Positions 32,961-43,739 of a DNA stretch of 64,000 bases are shown piece after piece. Made by a program: the position numbers and the translations under genes. Each line of letters begins with the position of its first letter. The first letter of the stretch is position 1. The stretch spans positions 1 to 64,000 of the forward strand of contig JAUCBJ010006588.1 in the NCBI GenBank assembly GCA_032718475.1, given 5' to 3'. The DNA comes from Nemertoderma westbladi (lineage: Eukaryota; Xenacoelomorpha; Nemertodermatida; Nemertodermatidae). The notes beneath the pieces were generated by a model. That model saw only the letters and a program-made list of their open reading frames with translations, had not been told where the DNA came from and made no database searches.

Positions 32961-33390
32961 TGGGGACTCCCCTTGTATCTAAAAAGATATTTGTTCCGAT
33001 CGATTTCGAGATCTTGTCTCCTTATCAAGGACGATACACTGATACAGTTACTTGAAATAATTACATAAACGTTGCGTTACATATATCAAATTCAAATTAA
33101 ATTATAGTTAGGTACCGTTATTACTTACATAGTATGTAGTAGAACTACCTAAGAATACTAATTAGTAAATATTTACATAGTAGGCCTATAACTGTATAAA
33201 GTGTAAAGTGACAGAATACAGGAATATGGAAAATTGCACGGCCTCGATGACATTGCAATAAATATTAACTATATATATATTAACTGTATAACAGTATAAC
33301 CCCGCCCGTATGTACATCAATCTTGTAAACCCCCCCCCCCCACACCACCTAGGCCCCAGTTTGGAATTTCTGTAGAGTTTGCTCAACATG
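32961..33390. other. unassigned AT-rich sequence with poly-C
   Basis: No supported gene. A 12-base poly-C run is at 33330-33341 and a TA-rich stretch at 33269-33298. Confidence 0.4.
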
Positions 33391-33520
33391 TGTGGCGCGG
33401 ATTAAGGATCCTGGCGCGTAGTGACAGGGGCGTGTGGCGCGGATTAAGGATCCTGGCGCGTAGTGACAGGGGCGTGTGGCGCGCATTGAGGATCCTGGCG
33501 GTCCTGGCGCGAATATGGAT
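33391..33520. repeat. 42-bp tandem repeats
   Basis: TGTGGCGCGGATTAAGGATC starts at 33391, 33433 and (with changes) 33475, giving a period of 42 bp. The third copy decays. The GGCGCG core recurs at 34211 and 34265. Confidence 0.88.
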
Positions 33521-33639
33521 GTAGGGTGTAGGGTTAGGTTGGGACAGTAGGAGGTGGCGTAGCAGTGCACTAGCAACACATCCCACTCTACGGCTCTATC
33601 TGTCTATTTGAAATTATTCCATAGGTTTAAAAAGATTGA

Positions 33640-34105
33640 AAAATGTCCGCTCGCTTTGCTCGCGTTTATACTGTAAATCTACTCTTAGTACTGTCTGGCT
33701 GTGGACAAATGGAAACGGACAGATTGAGCATGACCATTAAAAACATGACTTATTGTTTCAAAAGTTTTTCAATTGTCAGATTCTTCAAACCAATAAAACC
33801 ATGAAAGCCTGCATGATTCAGCAAAATTTCCGTGCTCGCTACGCTCGCAATTTACCGGTAATGACATCTGCATTTCTGCATTTGAAAACAGTCGGTTTGC
33901 CTACTTTAAATGCTGAAATGTTAAAATTTTCGTGCTCGCTACTCTCGCATCTTCATCACATCAGCATTTAAAAACAGTCAGTTGACGTTGACCTACTACT
34001 ACTACTACTACTACAACTACAGCACTATCTGACTATTACTGTCAGACTGTATTTATGTTAACATAATTTGAAAATTTCCTTGCTCGCTACGCTCGCATTT
34101 TAATG
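33640..34105. repeat. four dispersed GCTCGC-N3-GCTCGC motifs
   Basis: GCTCGCTACGCTCGC or close variants at 33649-33663, 33834-33848, 33934-33948 and 34082-34096. Each is preceded by an AAAATTTYC-like string and followed by an AT-rich string. A (CTA)7 microsatellite is at 33993-34013. Confidence 0.8.
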
Positions 34106-34972
34106 TTAACATACTGCAGTACTGTAGGGCTACAGAATTCAGGAATTATAAACTGATAAATTATTACAATTAAGCAATTACTGCAAAATTTCATAGTCAA
34201 TTGTTGGCTTGGCGCGCATTAGATATCATGGCTGGCACGATTTTCGTTTAACCAGAACGCGTGTGGCGCGCTTTTTGTCAGTATTCCATATAGGCCTAGG
34301 CCTACCCTACTAACCTAACCCGTCCCCTAATGCCGAACTGCTGCACCAATGCCGGTACTGCAGTACAGTAAGAGTGCCGATTCCCATCCCACAATTCCCT
34401 CCCACCTATACCCCTGTACCCGCCGACATACCGTCGCTACTGACTCCTACACCTCTGCCCAAATCTCCGCGACGACGACCCCAACCTAGCCCAGTTCAAG
34501 CCTGATCGTGCAGTAGTCCGACTGACGACACAGAACACAGAAACAAACCTGGCTACCACCCCTCCACCATCAGGATTCATAATCCAGTACTGCTGTACCG
34601 GTATGTCACCCCCAGACTGCCCCCCCCCCCCCCCCCCCCCCGCACAACAAACACCCACCTGCCTACGCGTATGGCCGTCCACACAAAAACCCACACGCAA
34701 TCCGGATGCGTCCATTCACACGTTCAGGTAGAGATCCTATATTGTTGGCTTACTCTTGTTCAAAGTTGGTCCGCACCTATGTATGTAATTAGCCTCGCCG
34801 TGGATGCGATCGCTGTCGCTCCTATATGCCCTAAACACTGTCACCCGCAGCTGGGACAGCTCACATTGCCTGAAATGCTCACACAACAACACTTCGTCGT
34901 GTTCACTGTATTCGGGGGCCACCTGCGTCCTAAATCCATTAATTACTGACCTATGGGTATTCATTCTCTCTC
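34106..34972. other. unassigned sequence with a long poly-C run
   Basis: A 22-base poly-C run is at 34620-34641. Flanking sequence is C-rich to 34700. Minus-strand frames at 34737-34964 may continue the retropepsin-like fragment, but I cannot identify a domain. Confidence 0.35.
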
Positions 34973-35170
34973 TTATACGCTGCTCCGGTGTAAAAATGCA
35001 TTAGGTCTCCGTAAATCATCGATCATAGATTTCGAGATTAAGTTGAGTTCAGAACCCATATCTATCATAGTAATGCATCGGTATTGGCCATTCAAAAGGA
35101 TTTCTTTGTATAAGAATGACTCATTTAGTTCTTTTAAATTTAGTACTGTATTAGTATAATAGTAGTATAT
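34973..35170 (-). pseudogene. retropepsin-like fragment of an LTR element
   Basis: A minus-strand frame (34973-35191, real part up to about 35170) includes NGQYRCITMIDMGSELNLIS followed by KSMIDDL. This matches the flap-proximal active-site block of retroviral-type proteases, where D-S/T-G-S/A is followed by a hydrophobic IxLIS segment. Here the usual S/T is M (DMGS), a likely inactivating change. There is no initiator codon or neighbouring pol domain. LINE copy B begins immediately beside it at 35171. It is a small relic. Confidence 0.4.
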
Positions 35171-36639
35171 ATCAGCATGAATTCTTAACATTCCTGGGAG
35201 ACTTTAATGCAAGTCTGCATCAATCACCTACATCGCCCTGGGTCTATAGCAATAGTGTTAACCGAAATTCTATCCATCTTCAGGATTTTATCTTTGGAGA
35301 TGGATTGTTTTCGGCTGGAACCCAGTTCAAGAAGCGAACTGGAAAGCTATGGACTCATAGTGGACCCAGTGGTCACAAGTCCCATATAGACCATATTCTG
35401 TTTCGTAGGAATTACAGGAGCTCTATACAAGACTGTAATGCATTTTACACTTCGACCCTTCTCCAGTGATCACCGCCTTATTGTGGCCAAGGTAAGACTC
35501 AGTCTGCGTGCTAGCAGAACAACGAAATCTGCCTTACCGCGGTATGACTGGTCTTCTCTGTTGCAACAGCCAATTGTGAGATCCAGCTTCACACTACAGC
35601 TGAGCAACAGGTATGAGGCTCTTGCCTCTGAAGCGGCAGATCACTGTGAGGGCTATACTGCCTTTACAGAAGCAGTTAAGTTAGCAGCTGCAGAAACAGT
35701 TCCTGTATACCCTCGAAACAGGAAACGGGCCCCCTGGACTGACAACAAAATTCAGAAGTGCCGAAATGACCTCTACAAGGCGCAGAAATAGTCCCGACTC
35801 AAACAGACTACAGCGGCCAAGAATGCAGTTAAGGCTGCATCTAGGTCCCTGAACAGGCAGTACTCTGTTAATCTACAGGAGCTAATAAACCAACAGGTTG
35901 ATGTCATCAATGATGCTGGCGACAGCAGGCAATCATCCCAGGCATGGAAATCGATCAACTTGCTTACTGGTCGGAAAATCCAACCAACCACCAAGGTTAA
36001 GGCTGAATCACCAGCCGATCGTCTCAATGGTTGGAAGGCCCACTTCGAAAAGCTCCTCAAAAATGACAGGGTATTGCCTGATAACTCTATAGAAGTAAAA
36101 GTGTCTGAGTCTGTACTCCCAGATATTCCCATTGGCGATATCTCCTTTGCAGAAGTGAAGGCTGCTGCAAAGAGCATTAAGACAAATCGTGCCAGTGGAG
36201 TAGATGGTGTTCCCCCTGAGGTCTTTAAAGTACCTGAATGTTTAAAGCTAATCTATCCCATCATGGTAGACATGTACCGAACAACAAGAGTCCCACAAGA
36301 AATGAAAACAAATAAGTTGGTGCCAGTTCCCAAGAAAGGCAACCTAACACTCTATGGTTCTTTTCGGGGACTCTCATTGATCTGGATTGCTGCAAAGCTA
36401 TACAATAGGATTCTATTAAATCGCATCAGGGATCCCATTGAGAGACTGCTTCGTGGAAATCAGAATGGGTTCCATAAATGTCGTGGGACCATGGAGCCCA
36501 TTTTGGCACTTAGAAGGATAACTGAAGAGTTATCAAAAAAGAAAGACAGGCATCTGGATGTTATCTTTGTTGACTTCTTCAAGGCCTTTGATTCAGTCTC
36601 TCGCTCACGTATGTTCAGCATACTTTCATTATATGGCAT
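35171..36639 (+). pseudogene. RTE-like LINE copy B, left part
   Basis: Begins at a point equal to about 21645 of copy A, inside the endonuclease, so this copy is 5'-truncated. It is about 95% identical to copy A by eye. The frame is broken by an extra T in CATTTTACAC (about 35442) and by TAG at 35789-35791 where copy A has GAG. It covers the end of the endonuclease and the RT fingers, and stops at GGCAT (36635-36639), the target of BEL-2. The right half is at 50529-51617. Confidence 0.92.
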
Positions 36640-37761
36640 TGTAAATGCTTTAGCGGACATACCAAGTCACTTTGCCGCAATGCGCATAATACTCTAAAAA
36701 GATTGGAGCTCAGATGACGACATCTGTCAGCTGATTTACTGTAAACGTGGACCTCTTTGTTCTGCTCAGCCAATCAGAGCGATTTTCACTTTGTGTTGAA
36801 CAAGGGCCTACAGAAACCCGCGCAATGCATTACGGTCTTTGTTTACTATTTTCTGAGCTGCAGAACTGGCTTAGAATTTTCTGTACTTCTGTGTAGAAGT
36901 TTCAGACTTTGGCCTAGAACATCTGATGGCTTTGATTACAAGAACGTAAAACTATTAACTGAATCATACTTCATATCTGAATCACTGAAACGCATCACAC
37001 CGCAATTCAACTACATGTCATCCTGCATCACATGGAACACTGCATAAGTAGCACATACTGACTGTTCACCGCATTATTTGCTTCTGTTATTAATTGGTGT
37101 TATGTTAATGTATATTGCTGATATATTTGGAGAATACCGATGAATAATCATAAAACCCCAATCTTTTTGATTACTGAAGGTAAGAGGGACCGGTTACCTG
37201 TAGCAAATGAGACTTACATTATAGTGGTTTTTAGTGTGAATTAAATGCTATTTCATAATCCCTACATGTGTCAGTTGCGATCCTCCTTATATCTGTATAT
37301 ATGATCAAATTCAGTGATGGTCGGCAGATCAGTGCGAAGTAGTGTGAAGTAGTGTGAAGTCGTGTGAAGTAGTGTGAAGGTTAATAAAGCATCTCCTAAA
37401 GAATGCGCTTTTTACGAAACTCTTTGGCCATCTAGTTGTGATTAGTATAAGTCATAACTCTGTTTTATACTTAAAGCGCCATGTCCAAAAGGAACTGTTA
37501 ATATTTCCCCGAAAGTAAATATATTGTCAGAGATTATATAGTAACGATCAATCGAATAATACAGTAGGTCTACACCGCAATCACTATCAAGGCATCCGAA
37601 TCCAGTCTCCCTTAACTGTGGGTGAATGATCGCGCACAGACTGGCTTCAGCGGATGTACCTTCAGTACACTAAATAATTGTTATAGGCTAAAGTCGATTT
37701 ATAAACTAGAAGACAACTAAAATTGGCAGGTTAAACTGCTAAAGGTCTAAAAGCGCGAACA
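36640..37761 (+). repeat. 5' LTR of BEL-2
   Basis: 1122 bp, from TGTAAATGC to CGCGAACA. It contains about five GTGTGAAGTA-type 10-bp repeats at 37331-37379. It is shorter than the 3' LTR because one of two initial 50-bp tandem units is missing. Confidence 0.92.
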
Positions 37762-38778
37762 TTAATAGTTTTAAACTCTTGATTGCACAGTAGGCAATAA
37801 ATATTTTGTCTATTGTTCTGGTAAGAACATAATAGATTTCAGTTTCTTTATTGCACCGTAGGCAATAAAGTTGAATGTACCGGTCGAACGGTAAGCTGTA
37901 GGCCTAACTGCCCAACTACCCGAACTGGTACTTACAGGTACAACAGTATTATTCGATTTTGATAATTATATACCGGTAGGTCTTGATATTTAATCAGGGA
38001 CTGCAGCCCTTGTTTTTTATTGGGATTTTACTTATTTCTGTCAGTTTTATTTATCTGTAAGTGTAATATTGAGCAGAAGGCGTGTAAGCCTCTCAGTTTG
38101 TATAGATAATTTGTAGGCCGGATTGTTGTCTAGCTGTTGTTAGGTCTGAAGCGATTGCAGTGTGTGTAGAGTGTATGTTCGATAAAGTACTAGTTAGGAA
38201 GGTGGGGGCATCTAGTGTTGTAAGGTAAATCCCCCCCGAAAGAATAAGTCGTACTACTCGGTTAGAATGCCTACTAACTAACCATTTCAGAGTCTGCATA
38301 TACTGTAGTTTATTTAGGCATAACAGTAGTCTGCCAGCATTTGGTCTGTATTTTGTTTGTATAGTCTGCACGGGTAGTGTAATATTTATTATTCAGAGTC
38401 TATGCGAGTATTCGCAACCTTCAAACCCCCCAATTTTATTCGTGCTTGTTATTTGTGCTTGTTATACATACTGTTATAGTTAAATTAACCCCGGTACTAC
38501 ATCAGGGCTGTTTGGCGTAGGTAAAGACTGGTGATTTTGTGCTCCGGTCACTCCAGCAGATACCGTGGCTCTTTTGGCTGTACAAGTATATTTAATATAG
38601 GAAGGGATCTTGGGGTCTTAGCCTCGAATGATAAGTTTATTTTACCGAAAATAACTTATCTTTTATTGGCGTAATTGTAGGACTAATCCCATCACATGCG
38701 TACTTTTTTAACCGGGTAGTGTACAAATTTAGGAATCGCGTAATTTTTTCTTGAAATTAATATCTCATATCTCTCCAA

Positions 38779-38821
38779 ACCACGTACGCGTTTCGACCTT
38801 ACTGGGTCTCATCAGCGTGGT
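38779..38821 (-). ncRNA. minimal type I hammerhead ribozyme
   Basis: Minus strand, 5' to 3': stem I strand ACCACG, conserved core CTGATGA, stem II GACC with a 6-nt loop and GGTC, conserved GAAA, a 2-bp stem III (AC/GT, loop GC), cleavage triplet GTA, and stem I partner CGTGGT. Every invariant core position of the hammerhead fold is present. GUA is an allowed cleavage triplet, and stems I and II are perfectly paired (6 and 4 bp). The very short stem III is like that of the minimal type I hammerheads in animal retroelements, which often act as dimers. Confidence 0.85.
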
Positions 38822-38824
38822 GTC

Positions 38825-38878
38825 GGATTCGAACCTGGGACCTCGAGGTGGAAGCCGAGACTACAACCACTAGGCCAC
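38825..38878 (-). promoter_or_regulatory. tRNA-like internal pol III promoter (A and B boxes)
   Basis: On the minus strand, TGGCCTAGTGG (38878-38868) matches the A-box consensus and GGTTCGAATCC (38835-38825) matches the B-box consensus. The intervening sequence can form a CTCGG/TCGAG anticodon-like stem. The acceptor and T stems do not pair well, so this is a tRNA-derived head and not a functional tRNA gene. The hammerhead begins three bases after the B box. Confidence 0.8.
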
Positions 38879-39994
38879 AGGTTCTTGAGATATGGAGTAT
38901 TAATTTCAAAGCCAGCTGCCATTTTATTAGCCCCTGATTTGATGGGATTAGTCCTACAATTGCGCCAATAAAAGATAAGTTATTTTCGGTAAAATAAACT
39001 TATCATTCGAGGCTAAGACCCCAAGATCCCTTCCTATAATAAATGTATAATAACAAACACCTCGAAAAATACAGCTTGCCAACACATTGTTACTATCAAG
39101 TATATTTAACTGCTGGTTATTTGTTTTATAAGTACTTGTACCTAATTTAGGGTTTAGCGTACAGTGCTTTCCGAAAGTAATTTTGTGTGTAGGCAGTATA
39201 TTTGTGTTGTAAAGTGGTTAATAGGCACATTAGCTCTGGTTGGCTGCGGTAATTAACTTCTAGGTAAGGACACTCTGGGTACATAATGTAGTACTTATAG
39301 CGATACGGCTATAAGTCGTCAGACGGTGGTATTTTCTTATCTGGACAACGCAATTTACTTACTACTGCTTTATTGTTTTCAAATACCGTAGTTCCTGTCA
39401 GTTTGTAAGAACCAGAAATTCTAACTCCTTGTTAGACTGGTTTGTAAATTTCTTGTAAAATTACCCTGAAAATTGTATGTGTAACTTTTAGTGTTTATTT
39501 AGAGATTGTAATCTCAAACTATAATTGTAAGTAATTAGTAGTAATAAGTAACTTAGTAAAGTAGAATAATTTGTATTAGTGTCCAACAAGTAGCACTCCA
39601 CTGAGAGCATCCAGCTTCTGTGTAGTGACTCCTTACCCAGAAATAATAACATTTATTTCAAACATTGTCAAAACCCATTGTACGGGTATATATATATTAT
39701 AAATCAACTCAAACAGATTTATAAAATAGTAGGCCTGTTATACACCAATTAGGTCTTAATATCAGTTGGACATCAGTTATCATGGAATATCAGTTAATAT
39801 CTGTGACTAATCCTAGTCTGTAATAATACTTATATATATACTATAAGTATACCGGTATTTAAATATAATTAATATATCACGTTACACTGAGTAACGGTAT
39901 CGGTAATTAATTACTAGGCTTACAGTTGATACTGAATTACTAGACTTGCTTTAACTGTCGTTATAGTAGTAGGCATTCAACTGTAAAATAAATC

Positions 39995-41236
39995 ATGGCT
40001 GACACAAAGCAAACACTGTCAGATAGTCTCCTAGAAAGAACAGTCTGCGACTCAGATAAGAGTATAGAACGTCTGAGACCAAAGTCCAAGTCCCCTCCTA
40101 TTGTAAGAAAGGTCATCCCTACAGTAGTAGTGTCAGACCCTAGGTTAGTACAGCACCGTAGGCCTATTAAGGTCCGATTTGATGAAAGCATCCTCATGGC
40201 AATGGAACAAGAGGAACAATTAAAGAAATGGCAAATAGAAGACCGAAGGTCAGCGGCCGCGGCAGAATCTGAAAGGAAAGCGGCAGCGGCTGATAGAAAA
40301 GCGGCAGCAGCAGAGGCTGAAAGGAAAGCGGCAGTGGCTGAAGCAGAATGGAAGGCGTCTGAAGCGACTACCCAACCAGAGCTGGAAAACCTTCAGGCGA
40401 AACAAGATTACTTGAAGAAACAAAGGACAGCTACTCAGATGCAGTTACTGAGTCGATCTACTTCCAGAAGACAGGGATTTTCCTCCTCCGATGAAGGTGA
40501 TACAACAGATCCCAAAGGTAGAGGTAATAAATCTCGTTCAAGCAGACGTAGAAGAACGCCACACCGTCAGAAGTTACCTAATTTACCTCCTGCGGTGAGA
40601 AGGCAACTGGCTAGTGTAGACTTAGGTAATCCTGAACCCACAGACCAAATTATTAGAGTAGACAGACTCCCTACTATAGTAGATGAGCCTGAAATAATTA
40701 GGCCTGTTCTCGAAGCCACCCCCTCTGTGATAGAGACTCCTGTACTTCCAGAACCTAACTCTAAATTCCCTTTGCACAGTACTAAACTACCTATGCCCAG
40801 TAGAACAGCCCCTGAGTCAATCCCAGTCCTGGACGCCGAGCGAGACATCAAAGATTTGTCGCCCGTCGTCCCTCATCTGCCCGCTACTATGTTGGCGGCT
40901 CCCGCTTCGGCGGTAGAGTGGGGGAATGAGGGACAGCGGGAGATGGGTCTCCTGCTAGGGCAGCTGAGGGAACATCGTATATGTTCCTCCCAGCAGGTCC
41001 GGGAGTTGGAAGAGACTGTTCAGCAGTTAAAGGGAATAGTAAGAGAGGGTAAGTTAGAGTTGCAAGAAGTGCAGCAGAGTATCGCGTTAGAATGCGATAA
41101 ATTAGTAAATATACAATTGGGTATACCACCACCCCCTGTAACAATGTGTCAACCTGTTAGGTCTGAAGTATTTCATGCGCAAGGTGTAGAGCCCACATGC
41201 ATCTATACTGCTAGTGAAGTAGAAACTCCTAGCTAA
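39995..41236 (+). pseudogene. BEL-2 gag, first duplicate unit
   Basis: A 413-codon frame from ATG 39995 with a conserved N-terminal segment matching BEL-1 residues 1-60. BEL-1 residues 61-365 or so have no equivalent here. An Ala/Glu/Lys coiled coil follows, then a Ser/Arg-rich region, a Pro-rich region and a second coiled coil. The frame stops at 41236 at the junction with a tandem copy of its own sequence. The zinc knuckles and protease are encoded further on in other frames. It is homologous to the first third of BEL-1 Gag. Confidence 0.85.
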
Positions 41237-42198
41237 AGGAAAGCGGCAGTGGCAGCGGCAGAATCTGAAAGAAAGGCAGCAGCGGCAGTAGCAGAAGCAG
41301 AACGGAGGGCATCTGAGGCGACAGCCCAACTAGAGTTGGAGAACCTTCAGGCGAAACAAGATTACTTAAATAAACAAAGAGCAGCTACAAAGAGCAGTAG
41401 ATGCAACAACTACTGAGTCGATCTACTCTCAGAAGACAGGGATTTACTTCCTCTGATGAAGGCAATACGACAGATCCTGAGGGTAGAGGTAATAAATCTC
41501 ATTCAAGCAGACGTAGAAGAGCGCCACACCATCAGAATTTACCTAATTTACCTCCTGCGGTGAGAAGGCAACTAGATAATGTAGATTTAAGTAATCAAGG
41601 GCCCACAAACCAAATTATTAGAGTAGAAAGACTCCCTACTATAGTAGATGAGCCCGAAATAATTAGGCCTGTTAGTGAAGCCAGTCCCTTGATAGAGACC
41701 CCTGTGCTTCAAGAACCTAACTCTAAATTCCCTTTGCACAGTACTAAACTACCTGTGCCCAGTAGACAAGCCCCGGAATCACACAAAGTCCTGGATGCCG
41801 AGCAAGACATTATAAATGAATTGTCTCCCGTCGTCCCTATGTGCCACCCGGCTACCATGTTGGCGGCTCCCGCCTCTGCGGTTGAATGGGTGGACGAGGG
41901 ACGAGGGGGGTTGAATCAGCTGCTCGGGCAGCTGGAAGACAACACGAATCAGTCTTCCCAGCAGATCCGAGAATTGGAAGGGACTGTTCAACTGTTAAAG
42001 GGAACAGTAAGAGAGAGTAGGTTAGAGTTGCAAGAATTACAACAAAGTTTAGCTTTAGAGCGCTATAAATTAGTAAATATACAAATGGGTATACCACCAC
42101 CCTCTGTAACAATGTGTCAACCCGTTAGGTCTGAAGTATTTCATGCGCAAGGTGTTGAGCCTACACGCATCTATACTGCTAGTGAAGTAGAAACTCCT
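41237..42198 (+). repeat. tandem duplication of BEL-2 gag (about 962 bp)
   Basis: Repeats 40275-41236 with a period of about 962 bp: the GAGTCGATCTACT string at 40449 recurs at 41415, and the ACTGCTAGTGAAGTAGAAAC string at 41207 recurs at 42175. The copies have diverged by point changes and small indels, so the duplication is not recent. Confidence 0.88.
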
Positions 42199-43739
42199 AT
42201 AGTAAACCCTATCAAGGGTAATTATAAACCTGTTGATAATGATATCCCATACAGATCTGATCATAATCCGAGAAATTTATATACCGATAACTCGATATTA
42301 AATAATACTATGGCTCAAGAAAGTTTTACATGTCAAATGGCTAGAACCATCAAGCGGTAAAGGTGGGAGAGATCGTCAAGTTCAATGGAGATGAGATGAA
42401 ATGGTTACCTTTTAATGAATATTATAAAGATAACATACAGAACTCTGTACTATCCCATGGAGAGAAACTTAGATTCCTCATCGAGTGCCTGGAAGGACCT
42501 CCCAAGTTAATGGCGTTAAAGTTTATTGGACATCCAGATGGATTAAGACAAGTTTGGGATACACTAAACATCAGGAATGGTAATAGGACTAACATAGCTA
42601 GGTATTTATATGCGAAATTAATGCTTCTTAGCAGCGGGATTATAGCATTTTCCGATGAGATCCAGGAGATCTGTAGACAGTTAGACTGGTTGGGTAAGTC
42701 TCATGAATACCAGAATTCTATAGTTGTAGGAGCCTTAGCATCAACTTTGCCAAAGGGTGAAGTAGGTACTCGCTGGGACAAAAAGGTTCTCTATTTGATG
42801 GACGAACAACATAGAGATCCAACCATGACGGACCTTCTGTCATTCTTAAACAGAGAGGTAAGATTACAACTCCTAAAACAGTCTAGAGAGAAGACTCCGA
42901 AAAGTAAGGTGAGTGAAAAACCCGTTTCTAGGAGAGAGTTAACACCAGTGTGTTATACGGATTGGGGGACTCAGACGACGTCCTACAATGAGAACAGCGG
43001 TAAAGACACTGAGAGATCTTATTCTGTCAACAAACCGAGGAAAGACGTAAGTAAATCTAAGTCTCGAACCAGTGACAGGAGAGAACAGAAGAAAGAATAT
43101 ATAACCAGTAACAGGAGAGAACAGGTAACAAATCCTCCTACGTCTCCTAAGATAATTCATGGAAGAAAGCCCGAGGAAAGAACAAGTGTGCACAACACCA
43201 CACAGGTTAAAGTAAGTAACATCACGCCCAAATTTGCATTGTGCGACGGGCCCCATCGCTTGAGTGGATGTGATGAATTCTTGAAGAAATCCCTAAAGGA
43301 TAGATGTGATGTCATGTGGGATAAGCGGTTGTGTTATAATTGTCTCAGACAAGGACACCAACGGCGGACCTGTTACTCAGACGCGAGGTGTGCTAAGTGC
43401 GGCGCGAAACATCATATCTTGCTGCACACAGAATTTGAAAGAACCCGCACGAGTCAGGTAAGTGAGTCCGAACTACATGTCCAATTCAGTGATGTGAATG
43501 ACACTGACCACAGCTCTGAGATGGAAGGATTCTACACGGACGAATTCTCCGACGAAAACGAATCCTGTTATATGATAAACACCGCAGTGTATCGAGCACT
43601 TATGTATGAGACTGAAACCGATAACGAAGCGCAACTAGCTATTCCGGACCGACCACCATCTTGGAAAGCGCCAACTTCCAACGTCGGAATCCGGGAATTC
43701 CCAGTGGTGCAGCTGAGAGTCCATGGGCTAGGTACCTAA
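41401..43739 (+). pseudogene. BEL-2 gag, main part with zinc knuckles
   Basis: Two frames, 41401-42360 and 42363-43739, with a small indel at about 42350 where BEL-1 is continuous. The second frame (458 codons) carries the DUF1759-like Gag domain (VKFNGDEMKWLPFNEYYKD) and three zinc-knuckle units: CALCDGPHRLSGC, CYNCLRQGHQRRTC and CAKCGAKHHILLH. All Cys and His ligands of the second knuckle are intact here, unlike BEL-1. The frame ends at 43739 because of foreign sequence inserted at about 43731, just before the protease. Confidence 0.88.

Larger units (their letters stand above)
38583..39109 (-). mobile_element. foldback retroposon with pol III promoter and hammerhead ribozyme
   Basis: The 501-bp insertion 38596-39096 is flanked by a perfect 13-bp duplication CAAGTATATTTAA (38583-38595 and 39097-39109). 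BEL-1 has this string once, at the same leader position (5945-5957), which gives an empty site. The insertion has 99-bp inverted arms (38596-38694 and 38940-39038, one mismatch seen), an inner inverted pair (38751-38773 and 38887-38909), and a loop of about 113 nt holding A box, B box and hammerhead, all on the minus strand. A 58-bp segment (39039-39096) follows the right arm inside the TSD. A TSD of this size suggests LINE-mediated retroposition, not cut-and-paste transposition. Confidence 0.85.
37762..39994 (+). other. BEL-2 leader
   Basis: Homologous to 4822-6942 of BEL-1, with single copies of the 38-bp and 288-bp units that are repeated there. It is interrupted at 38596-39096 by the foldback insertion. 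No primer-binding site is evident after the LTR. Confidence 0.8.

Noticed and set aside
38825-38890. Functional tRNA gene on the minus strand
   Set aside because: A and B boxes are perfect, but acceptor and T stems do not pair, so it is only tRNA-derived.
38596-39038. Classical TIR DNA transposon (MITE) interpretation of the foldback
   Set aside because: The duplicated target (13 bp) lies outside a 58-bp segment beyond the right arm and is too long for usual cut-and-paste families, and the loop carries a pol III promoter and ribozyme. A composite of MITE plus SINE remains possible.
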